A stretch of DNA of 10,774 bases, taken from Tannerella sp. (GTDB taxonomy: Bacteria; Bacteroidota; Bacteroidia; Bacteroidales; Tannerellaceae). The stretch is from positions 1-10,774 of the forward strand of contig JAISTJ010000133.1 of the NCBI GenBank assembly GCA_031272655.1. The letters run 5' to 3'. Made by a program: the position numbers and the translations under genes. Below the pieces are notes generated by a model that was given only the letters and a program-made list of their open reading frames with translations, had not been told where the DNA came from and made no database searches. Numbering within the stretch: position 1 is the first letter of the stretch; each line of letters opens with the position of its first letter. Positions 1-6,297 of this stretch are shown here, piece by piece.

Positions 1-58
1 TTTTTTTCCTTTGCTCCCAGGATTTCCTTCCTTCTTGTTTTGAATTGACGGTACTTGT

Positions 59-140
59 TAGTGAATAGTGTTATAGTGAATAATGAACAAGTAATAAGTG
101 ATTTTTTCACTGTTCGCTGTTCGCTATTCGCTGTTCACTA
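59..140. repeat. Inverted array of YAGYGAA heptamers forming a long hairpin
   Basis: The left arm (59-101) carries degenerate heptamers on the + strand: TAGTGAA at 59, TAGTGAA at 74, TAATGAA at 81, CAAGTAA at 88 and TAAGTGA at 95. The right arm (106-140) is five exact-length heptamers in the opposite orientation, read on the minus strand as TAGTGAA, CAGCGAA, TAGCGAA, CAGCGAA and CAGTGAA. The centre is a tight AGTGA-TTTTT-TCACT hairpin (97-111). The whole is an imperfect inverted repeat of about 80 bases. Similar short tandem heptamers occur between genes in Bacteroidota and cyanobacteria. Here it lies between the boxA-like site and the left edge. Confidence 0.7.
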
Positions 141-178
141 TCCTCCCTTCTTGTACTACATCTTGTTTCATGTAAATC

Positions 179-193
179 TTTTCAAAGAACTCT
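179..193 (-). promoter_or_regulatory. boxA-like antitermination site
   Basis: The minus strand reads GAGTTCTTTGAAAAG. Its core GTTCTTTGA resembles the bacterial rRNA boxA (E. coli TGCTCTTTAACA), which recruits NusB and S10 in rRNA leaders. It lies about 140 bases downstream of the nearer minus-strand promoter, which suits an rRNA leader. The match is to a short consensus, so the call rests mainly on this context. Confidence 0.45.
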
Positions 194-330
194 GTTTTGT
201 TGTAAGGCGTTGTGGCACGTTTGCCGGTTGCCTTGCCGTGTTTTGTTGTGAAGAGCCGTCTAAGTCGAGCGCGTCGGCTGTCGGTTTTTCTTCAGCTCCG
301 CCACCTCCGAAAAAGAGGCGAAACGGACTG

Positions 331-363
331 CAAAGGTACAACAAATTTTTCAATATCTCCAAA
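331..363 (-). promoter_or_regulatory. Minus-strand Bacteroidota-type promoter, downstream member of a tandem pair
   Basis: On the minus strand a -7 element TACCTTTG (331-338) fits TAnnTTTG exactly. A TTTG (360-363) lies 21 bases upstream, or TTGG at 20 bases, slightly longer than the usual 19. A/T-tracts lie further upstream. It shares its general layout with the pair at 471-501, so the two look like tandem promoters of one leftward unit. Confidence 0.5.
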
Positions 364-470
364 TTTTTTCGAAAAAACTTTCAAAAAATTTTTCAACAAC
401 CTGTTAAAAACTTTCGTTTTTGACCTCCGCAATTCTCCAAAAGCGGCGCTTTTTTCTTCAAAAGCGGGTG

Positions 471-501
471 CAAAGGTACGGACTTTTTTCAAACCACCAA
501 A
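471..501 (-). promoter_or_regulatory. Minus-strand Bacteroidota-type promoter, upstream member of a tandem pair
   Basis: The minus strand has TTTG (498-501), a 19-base spacer and TACCTTTG (471-478). This is an exact match to the Bacteroides sigma-ABfr consensus TTTG-N19-TAnnTTTG. Long A- and T-tracts lie just upstream (501-545), possibly acting as an UP element. Transcription would start near 463 and run leftward, away from the helicase gene. Confidence 0.6.
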
Positions 502-740
502 TTTTTTGGCAACTTTTTTTCAAAAAAAATGAAAGTTTTTTTTAGTTTGCTGATTATCAAGGGGCATTTTGGAAAGAAAATGTAGAAAACTTAAAATCGC
601 GTCGTAAAGGCATTGTAAGGGCGGTATAACGATATAACACTCTGGAAATAAAGATATTAATAATTGCTGATTTTTAACAAAATTCGGATAGTCTGCAATG
701 ATGAAAACAGTAGCCGGTTAGCAGAATTTTTGTTGTTTTT
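502..740. other. AT-rich divergent spacer with no gene seen
   Basis: This spacer separates the leftward promoters from the rightward helicase promoter. It contains A/T-tracts near 501-545 and otherwise unremarkable AT-rich sequence. I see no open reading frame with protein-like composition, no tRNA and no clear terminator. Confidence 0.6.
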
Positions 741-771
741 TTTGCAGTTATCCAAATAAGCGCTACCTTTG
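741..771 (+). promoter_or_regulatory. Bacteroidota-type promoter of the helicase operon
   Basis: TTTG at 741-744, a 19-base spacer and TACCTTTG at 764-771 match the Bacteroides consensus TTTG-N19-TAnnTTTG exactly. Transcription would start near 778, leaving a short A-rich leader of about 15 bases before the ATG at 794. That leader (AAAAAGAAAAGA) has no Shine-Dalgarno core, which is normal for this phylum. Confidence 0.75.
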
Positions 772-793
772 CCCTGATTTTAAAAAGAAAAGA

Positions 794-2125
794 ATGAGAT
801 TTGATGAATTAGATTTTGAGGATTCTGTGCTTGATGGGTTGTATTCAATGAATTTTGAAGATATGACTCCGGTGCAAGAACTTGCTATACCGCCAATACT
901 TGAAGGCAGGGACGTTATCGGCTGTGCACAGACGGGGACAGGGAAAACGGCGGCTTATGTGTTGCCTGTCATTAATAGCCTCAGTAAAGGCGGATATCCG
1001 GAAGATTCCGTAAATGCTATTATTATGGCGCCCACGCGCGAGCTGGTACAACAAATAGACCGTCAGATAGAAGGTTTTTCTTACTATATGCCGGTTTCTG
1101 CAGTAGCGGTCTATGGCGGCACTGACGGTATCGTTTATGCACAACAGGAACGAAGCCTGCAAATGGGTGCGGATATTGTTATTGCAACGCCGGGACGACT
1201 TATTGCACATCTTAACTTAGGCGGCATAGATTTGTCGCATGTTTCGTTTTTCATCCTTGATGAAGCCGACAGGATGCTCGATATGGGCTTTTATGATGAT
1301 ATTATACAGGTGTTTAACCTCTTGCCTAAAGAGTGTCAAATAATTATGTTCTCTGCGACAATGCCGCCAAAAATCCGCACTTTAGCAGAAAATATCATGA
1401 AAGAGCCTGTTGAAGTGGATATTGCTATTTCCAAACCGCCTGATTCCATTATGCAGACGGCTTTTATCTGCTATGAAGCCCAGAAATTCCATATCCTTGA
1501 GAAGCATTTTAAAGACAGTAATACCAAGCGGGTATTGATATTCTCATCGTCTAAACAAAAAGTCAAAAGTCTTGCTATAGCGCTTAAGCGACTGAATCTT
1601 AATGTAGAAGCTATGCATTCCGACCTTGAACAAAACGATCGCGACCGTGTGATGAAGGATTTCAAAAACGGACATATTGATATACTTGTTGCTACCGATG
1701 TAGTTTCACGCGGTATAGATATCACTGATATAAGTCTTGTTGTCAACTTCGACATCCCGCACGACCCTGAAGATTATGTTCACCGTATTGGACGTACTGC
1801 TCGCGGCACCGAAGGAAAAGGTTTGGCAATAACATTAGTTTCGCCTCAAGAACAATATGCTTTCAAGTCTATTGAAAACTTTCTTGGAAAAGCTATTTAT
1901 AAGATACCTGTTGACCCCGAACTGGGCAAAGCCCCAGCATACGAGCCGGACAAACATAAAGGTGAGCGTTATGATTTACGCAAAGAGTCACATAGAAGTT
2001 CGCATAGAAGTTCGCATGGAAGTTCACGCGCAAGAACTAAAAGCGGAGGAGATAAAAAGAGTACGTTTGGCGGCAGAAACAAGAAAGGCGACCGCAAGAA
2101 GGGGAAAAAAAATAAAACTACTTGA
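794..2125 (+). CDS. DEAD-box ATP-dependent RNA helicase, RhlE-like
   Basis: This 443-residue cytoplasmic enzyme should unwind RNA duplexes using ATP, typically in ribosome assembly, cold adaptation or RNA decay. All core motifs are visible: Q motif (F21, P26, Q28), Walker A AQTGTGKT 45-52, PTREL 80-84, TPGR 132-135, DEAD 156-159, SAT 187-189, ATDVVSRGID 300-309 and HRIGRTAR 330-337. The two RecA-like domains end near residue 375. A basic, low-complexity tail of about 50 residues follows (Ser/His/Arg, then Gly/Lys), probably an RNA-binding extension. It contains three HRSS-type repeats encoded by a 12-base tandem repeat. A consensus promoter lies directly upstream, and ispE follows after 25 bases. 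Bacteroidota carry several RhlE/DeaD paralogues, so I do not assign a symbol. Confidence 0.95.
   Translation: MRFDELDFEDSVLDGLYSMNFEDMTPVQELAIPPILEGRDVIGCAQTGTGKTAAYVLPVINSLSKGGYPEDSVNAIIMAPTRELVQQIDRQIEGFSYYMPVSAVAVYGGTDGIVYAQQERSLQMGADIVIATPGRLIAHLNLGGIDLSHVSFFILDEADRMLDMGFYDDIIQVFNLLPKECQIIMFSATMPPKIRTLAENIMKEPVEVDIAISKPPDSIMQTAFICYEAQKFHILEKHFKDSNTKRVLIFSSSKQKVKSLAIALKRLNLNVEAMHSDLEQNDRDRVMKDFKNGHIDILVATDVVSRGIDITDISLVVNFDIPHDPEDYVHRIGRTARGTEGKGLAITLVSPQEQYAFKSIENFLGKAIYKIPVDPELGKAPAYEPDKHKGERYDLRKESHRSSHRSSHGSSRARTKSGGDKKSTFGGRNKKGDRKKGKKNKTT
1989..2024 (+). repeat. 12-base tandem repeat in the helicase tail
   Basis: Three near-identical 12-base units lie head to tail (CACATAGAAGTT, CGCATAGAAGTT, CGCATGGAAGTT). 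They encode HRSS, HRSS and HGSS at residues 400-411. A repeat of this sort can change length in whole codons by slippage without breaking the frame, so the tail length may vary between strains. Confidence 0.85.
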
Positions 2126-2150
2126 AAGTATAACATATTGTTGAAATGAG

Positions 2151-2966
2151 ATGATTTGTTTTCCAAATGCCAAAATCAATCTGGGGCTGCACGTAACAGG
2201 CAAGCGAGACGACGGATACCATACAATCGAGACGGTTTTCTATCCTGTGCCTTTATGTGATGCGTTGGAGGCAGTCAGGTCGGAAAAAGTATCGTTTTCA
2301 GTTTCCTCAAGCAAACTAAATATAGCTCATGATAACTTAGTCGTAAAGGCATATAACTTATTATTAGAACTTTATAAAATACAACCACTTGAAATATATT
2401 TAAAGAAAGCTATTCCAATAGGGGCCGGTCTCGGAGGCGGTAGCGCTGACGCCGCTTTTATGTTGAAATTAATTAACAGTCTATGTTCACTAACATTGTC
2501 AGATGAAGAGTTGGAACTTTATGCCGCAAAACTTGGCGCAGACTGTCCGTTTTTCATCCGCAATAAACCTGTGATTGCAACAGGGACAGGTAACATTTTC
2601 ACCCCTATAGACCTGTCTTTGAAAGGATATTATTTATATATTATAAAACCGCCCGTTAGCGTTTCCACGAAAGAAGCATACTCGTTAGTGAAGCCACTTT
2701 CTGCTGATTTTGAGCTTACTGAGCTTGCAACATTACCGATCAGTTGCTGGCGCGACTGTCTGCGAAACGATTTCGAACCCTATATCTTTAAGAAATACCC
2801 TGTTATAGGCGAAATAAAAGCTATGTTTTACGAACAAGGGGCTGAATATGCGGCGATGTCGGGATCCGGTTCGGCTGTGTTTGGGATATTTACGAAACCA
2901 TTAACTGTTACGCTTAAAATGAAACAGTTAATAAAAAACTGCTTTGTATGGAGCGGGGAGTTATGA
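2151..2966 (+). CDS. ispE: 4-diphosphocytidyl-2-C-methyl-D-erythritol kinase
   Basis: IspE phosphorylates CDP-methylerythritol at its 2-hydroxyl using ATP, the fourth step of the non-mevalonate (MEP) isoprenoid pathway in the cytoplasm. The 271-residue protein is close to the usual family length (about 283 in E. coli). It starts with the family signature PNAKINLGLHV (residues 5-15), has the GHMP-kinase ATP loop PIGAGLGGGSADAA from residue 89, GADCPFF at 129-135, and the C-terminal glycine motif MSGSGSAVFG from residue 236. The start at 2151 places the signature at the N-terminus as expected. The stop overlaps the preferred start of the next gene by four bases (ATGA), so the two are probably translationally coupled. 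Confidence 0.95.
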   Translation: MICFPNAKINLGLHVTGKRDDGYHTIETVFYPVPLCDALEAVRSEKVSFSVSSSKLNIAHDNLVVKAYNLLLELYKIQPLEIYLKKAIPIGAGLGGGSADAAFMLKLINSLCSLTLSDEELELYAAKLGADCPFFIRNKPVIATGTGNIFTPIDLSLKGYYLYIIKPPVSVSTKEAYSLVKPLSADFELTELATLPISCWRDCLRNDFEPYIFKKYPVIGEIKAMFYEQGAEYAAMSGSGSAVFGIFTKPLTVTLKMKQLIKNCFVWSGEL

Positions 2967-4774
2967 AAAACGCAATCTTATGGCTGCCAACGACTAAGAA
3001 AGAAGTTGAGGCGCGAGGATGGGATTATTTGGATGTAATCATCTTCAGCGGGGACGCCTATGTTGACCACCCGTCATTTGGCGCAGCTGTTATTGGGCGC
3101 GTTCTTGAATCCTTAGGTCTGCAAGTCGCAATAGTACCGCAACCTGACTGGCGCGGCGACAATCGCGATTTCACTAAGTTAGGCGTTCCACGACTTTTTT
3201 TCGCTATCGCACCGGGCGCCATGGACTCGATGGTCAATCATTACACTGCAAACAAACGACTTCGCAGCGATGACGCATATACGCCTGATAACCGCGCCGG
3301 AATGCGTCCCGACTATCCGAGTATTGTTTATACAAAGATACTCAAGCAGTTATATCCAACGACGCCAATTGTGCTTGGAGGTATAGAAGCCTCAATGCGA
3401 AGGTTAGCGCACTATGATTACTGGCAAGACCGACTTCGTCCCGGTATCCTTGCCGATAGCCCCGCAGACCTGCTTATCTATGGCATGGGTGAAAAACCGG
3501 TTACCGAGTTAGTGCGACTGCTTGAAAAAGGCGTTCCTTTCGCTAAATTACAAAACATTCCCCAGACAGCGTTTATTACTAAAAACCTGACAGTTATCCA
3601 AGACCTGTTAGGTTTGAGTTATGGCATCAAAAACCTGTCAGGTTTGAATTTGGACAACATTGTAAGATTAAATTCATACGAAGATTGCCTAAAAGACAAA
3701 CTGAAGCAGGCGGAAAATTTTCGTATAATAGAAGAGGAATCAAACAGTTACAACAGTAAAACGTTACTACAGCAAACCGGCGACAGGGTTATAGTTGTCA
3801 ATCCCCCCTACCCCGCCCCTACGACCGACGAGCTTGACCGCTGGTATGCCCTGCCCTACACCCGTTTACCGCATCCTAAATACAAAGGCAAGATTATTCC
3901 TGCTTACGAGATGATACGCCATTCGGTAACCATCCATCGAGGCTGTTTCGGCGGATGCGCTTTCTGTACTATATCGGCACATCAGGGCAAACAAATATCA
4001 TCACGCAGCAAAAAATCTATCCTGAGAGAAGTTGAACAAATCACTCAGACGCCTGATTTTAAAGGATATATCAGCGACTTAGGCGGACCTTCCGCCAATA
4101 TGTACCGTATGAACGGCATACAGCAAGAAATTTGTCGGCAATGTCGAAAACCATCATGTATATTCCCGCGTATTTGCAAGAATCTCAACACCGACCATTC
4201 GCCGTTGATTGAACTTTATCGTGAAGCAGCTGCTGTTAAAGGCGTTAAAAAGATATTTATCGGAAGCGGAATCAGATATGACCTCTTATTAGCAGACAAA
4301 GACCAAAGCAATTACCTTGAAACAGTGATGCTTAACCATGTCTCTGGCAGGCTCAAGGTAGCGCCGGAGCATACAGAAACTCATATACTCCAACTGATGC
4401 GCAAGCCGCCATTCACCCTGTTCGAACAGTTTAGGAAACAATTTGAAAAGTTCAATAATACGAATAACCTTAAGGAACAGTTAGTTCCCTACTTCATTGC
4501 CGCCCATCCGGGATGCACTGAAAGAGACATGTCGGCCTTAGCCGCAAAAACAAAACAGATGAACTATCATCTTGAACAGGTGCAGGTTTTCACCCCTACC
4601 CCGATGACGCTTGCCACAGAAATGTTCTACACAGGTCTCAATCCATATACAAAAGAGAAAATATATTCCGCCCGTACAAAAAATGAACGTGAGAAACAGC
4701 ATAATTACTTCTTTTGGTATAAGCCTGAAAACAGGCATGAAATCAAAGATTTGAAAAAAAAATCGAAATTTTAA
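2963..4774 (+). CDS. YgiQ family radical SAM protein
   Basis: This is a member of the UPF0313/YgiQ family, radical S-adenosylmethionine enzymes of unestablished reaction. The 4Fe-4S-binding motif CxxxCxxC is present as CFGGCAFC (C328, C332, C335 counting from 2963). Family landmarks include GWDYLDVIIFSGDAYVDHPSFG near the N-terminus, LGGIEASMRR, GMGEKP, SDLGGPSANMY, a second Cys cluster (CRQCRKPSCIFPRIC), SGRLKVAPEHT and PFFW-like ends (FFWYKPE). I chose the ATG at 2963 because it overlaps the ispE stop as ATGA and has GGGAG just upstream. An in-frame ATG at 2948 would add five residues. A palindromic repeat (3583-3645) adds roughly 20 residues just before NSYEDCLKDK, between the N-terminal domain and the radical SAM core. 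Confidence 0.93.
   Translation: MKNAILWLPTTKKEVEARGWDYLDVIIFSGDAYVDHPSFGAAVIGRVLESLGLQVAIVPQPDWRGDNRDFTKLGVPRLFFAIAPGAMDSMVNHYTANKRLRSDDAYTPDNRAGMRPDYPSIVYTKILKQLYPTTPIVLGGIEASMRRLAHYDYWQDRLRPGILADSPADLLIYGMGEKPVTELVRLLEKGVPFAKLQNIPQTAFITKNLTVIQDLLGLSYGIKNLSGLNLDNIVRLNSYEDCLKDKLKQAENFRIIEEESNSYNSKTLLQQTGDRVIVVNPPYPAPTTDELDRWYALPYTRLPHPKYKGKIIPAYEMIRHSVTIHRGCFGGCAFCTISAHQGKQISSRSKKSILREVEQITQTPDFKGYISDLGGPSANMYRMNGIQQEICRQCRKPSCIFPRICKNLNTDHSPLIELYREAAAVKGVKKIFIGSGIRYDLLLADKDQSNYLETVMLNHVSGRLKVAPEHTETHILQLMRKPPFTLFEQFRKQFEKFNNTNNLKEQLVPYFIAAHPGCTERDMSALAAKTKQMNYHLEQVQVFTPTPMTLATEMFYTGLNPYTKEKIYSARTKNEREKQHNYFFWYKPENRHEIKDLKKKSKF
3583..3645 (+). repeat. AACCTG(N)AGGTT palindromic repeats inside ygiQ
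   Basis: Two hairpins lie side by side. The first pairs AAACCTGACAG (3583-3593) with CTGTTAGGTTT (3605-3615), eleven pairs including one G-U, around an 11-base loop. The second is the near-perfect palindrome AAACCTGTCAGGTTT (3631-3645), with 7-base arms around one base. The stretches from 3603 and 3633 also form a 30-base-period direct repeat (ACCTGTTAGGTTTGAGTT and ACCTGTCAGGTTTGAATT). The period is a multiple of three, and the frame stays open. Sequences of this form recur as dispersed repeats in Bacteroidota, as far as I recall. Confidence 0.75.
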
Positions 4775-4881
4775 CTTTTTTTGTGAGTTTATTTGCAGAA
4801 TAATTAATACTTTTACAGACTTTTTCAGAGCAGAAAGATTAAAGACATATTGGCTAAAATATTAATTATTAAGAATTTAGC

Positions 4882-6192
4882 ATGAACTACGAAGAGACAT
4901 TGGACTACTTGTACCGAACAACGCCTATGTTCTCAAAAAAAGGAACAGAGGCATACAAACCCGGTCTGGAAAGAACCAGAATGTTAGACGACATCACGGG
5001 AAACCCGCACAACAGGTACAAGTGCATTCACATTGCGGGAAGTAACGGCAAAGGCTCGGTTGCGCATTTGCTGGCAGCAGTTTTACACCTTACAGGGAAC
5101 AGGGTTGGCTTGTACACATCGCCCCACCTGCTTGATTTCAGGGAACGCATCAAGATTAACGGCAAGCCGATAACCAACCAGTTTGTGGTTGATTTTGTGA
5201 ACAAAAACATCAAATTCATCGAGCGCGAAAGGCCGTCGTTTTTCGAGCTTACTACTATCATGGCTTTTGATTACTTCAGGCATAAGAAGGTCAATTACGC
5301 CATCATAGAGACGGGTCTGGGCGGCAGGTTGGACAGCACCAACATCATCAAACCGATGCTCTGCATCATCACCAGTTTAAGTTTGGAACACACTCATATT
5401 CTGGGGAATACGCTGCTTGAGATAGCCCGCGAGAAAGCCGGCATCATCAAGCCGCATATTCCTGTGATTATCGGCGAAATTTTTGATGAAGACGTGAAAA
5501 GCTTCCTCCGAAACAAGGCAATGGAACTCTCGGCGCCGCTCATTTTCTCCACACACAGGGAAAATTTGCTCGACGCCGATATCCAAAACGACGGTTCGTG
5601 GGTGTTTGAATCTGCTGATTTCGGCAGGTTCAGCTGCGAGTTGCGCGGTTTTTCGCAGAAATTCAATGTACAGACGGTGCTGTCGGCGCTCCGTGTGCTG
5701 TCAAAAATGGGCACACAGATACGAATACCGGCTGTCAGGAACGGCTTCAAGAAGGTTACGAGCCTCACAGGTCTGATGGGACGCTGGCATGAAGTCAGCT
5801 CCAGACCGAAAGTGATTTGCGACATAGCTCATAACGAGGGGGCATGGCAGCTGACCGTCGGACAAATCGCTTTTGAAGCCAAATATCACGATTCGATACA
5901 TATAATTGTCGGCTTTTCAAAGGACAAGAATATAGATAAAATCTTTTACCTGATGCCGAAAAATGCTACGTATTACTTCACGCAGGCGTCTGTTGATCGG
6001 GCTATTCCGGCCGATACGCTGGCAGAAAAAGGCTATGAATACGGTTTGAACGGCGAAGTTTTCAGCAATGTCGAAGACGCTGTAAATGAGGCTGTTATAA
6101 ACGCAACTAACAATGATTTCATCCTGATAAGCGGCAGCGCATTCGTTGTAGCGGATGCACTTAAGCTTTATCCGGAAGCTATTGCTTGTTAG
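4882..6192 (+). CDS. folC: Bifunctional dihydrofolate/folylpolyglutamate synthase
   Basis: FolC is a cytoplasmic Mur-ligase-type enzyme. It adds glutamate to dihydropteroate to make dihydrofolate and extends folate glutamate tails, using ATP. The 436-residue length fits the family. The P-loop is HIAGSNGKGS (residues 50-59), with Ser54 where Thr is usual. It is followed by YTSPHLLDFRERIKING, ETGLGGRLDSTN (143-154), SLEHTHILGNT and EKAGIIK, where K185 is the likely carbamylated lysine. GRWHEV and DIAHNEGA mark the C-terminal Mur-ligase region. The Asp usual before the metal-site His is Glu here (LEH), a conservative change. The gene stands apart from ygiQ by 107 bases with no convincing promoter, so read-through or a non-consensus promoter is possible. 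Confidence 0.94.
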   Translation: MNYEETLDYLYRTTPMFSKKGTEAYKPGLERTRMLDDITGNPHNRYKCIHIAGSNGKGSVAHLLAAVLHLTGNRVGLYTSPHLLDFRERIKINGKPITNQFVVDFVNKNIKFIERERPSFFELTTIMAFDYFRHKKVNYAIIETGLGGRLDSTNIIKPMLCIITSLSLEHTHILGNTLLEIAREKAGIIKPHIPVIIGEIFDEDVKSFLRNKAMELSAPLIFSTHRENLLDADIQNDGSWVFESADFGRFSCELRGFSQKFNVQTVLSALRVLSKMGTQIRIPAVRNGFKKVTSLTGLMGRWHEVSSRPKVICDIAHNEGAWQLTVGQIAFEAKYHDSIHIIVGFSKDKNIDKIFYLMPKNATYYFTQASVDRAIPADTLAEKGYEYGLNGEVFSNVEDAVNEAVINATNNDFILISGSAFVVADALKLYPEAIAC

Positions 6193-6202
6193 GGGTTTCT
6201 AG

Positions 6203-6261
6203 TTTGAGGTTTGAGGTTTGAGGTTTGAGGTTTGTTTGTTTTTGTTTTTTGTTGTTTGAGG
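6203..6261 (+). repeat. TTTGAGG heptamer array before the permease gene
   Basis: Four perfect head-to-tail TTTGAGG units (6203-6230) are followed by a partial unit and a T/G-rich stretch, then one more TTTGAGG at 6255-6261. The array fills most of the gap between folC and the permease. Each unit contains TTTG, the -33 element of Bacteroidota promoters, so the array may supply or shift that element. Confidence 0.85.
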
Positions 6262-6284
6262 TTTATTTTTTATTTATAAATTTA
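6255..6284 (+). promoter_or_regulatory. Candidate promoter of the permease-glycosidase pair
   Basis: TTTG at 6255-6258, an 18-base spacer and TAAATTTA at 6277-6284 come close to TTTG-N19-TAnnTTTG, with A in place of the final G. The predicted start falls near 6291, leaving only about seven bases before the ATG at 6298. The match is weaker than at 741-771 in AT-rich sequence. Confidence 0.35.
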
Positions 6285-6297
6285 TAATTATCTATTA

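Larger units (their letters stand above)
1..463 (-). other. Probable leader of an rRNA-type operon reading leftward
   Basis: No protein gene is supported here. Read on the minus strand, the region has two successive Bacteroidota promoters (-7 elements at 471-478 and 331-338), a boxA-like GTTCTTTGAA at 181-190 and then a long A- and G-rich leader running off the left edge. Tandem strong promoters, an antiterminator-like box and a long untranslated leader are the usual layout upstream of a 16S rRNA gene, so I infer that an rRNA operon starts just outside the window. The 16S sequence itself is not visible, so another highly expressed stable RNA is possible. A heptamer hairpin (59-140) lies inside the leader. 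The short reading frames crossing this region are low-complexity and overlap the promoters, so I do not call them genes. Confidence 0.45.

Noticed and set aside
59..140. Possible CRISPR array from regularly repeated heptamers
   Set aside because: The units are 7 bases, adjacent and without spacers, and they reverse orientation in the middle. No cas gene is present.
55..532. Overlapping open frames of 64-122 residues on both strands
   Set aside because: They are low-complexity, rich in Phe/Lys/Ser, cross two promoter consensus sites and the heptamer hairpin, and resemble no known protein. They look like chance frames in AT-rich regulatory DNA.
2948..2962. Upstream ATG as the start of ygiQ
   Set aside because: It would overlap ispE by 19 bases and has no ribosome-binding sequence. 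The ATG at 2963 gives a four-base ATGA overlap with GGGAG upstream. The earlier start is not excluded.
4780..4815. Promoter before folC using TACTTTTA
   Set aside because: TACTTTTA at 4808-4815 is one base off the -7 consensus, but no TTTG lies at a suitable distance (the candidates are at 24 and about 12 bases).
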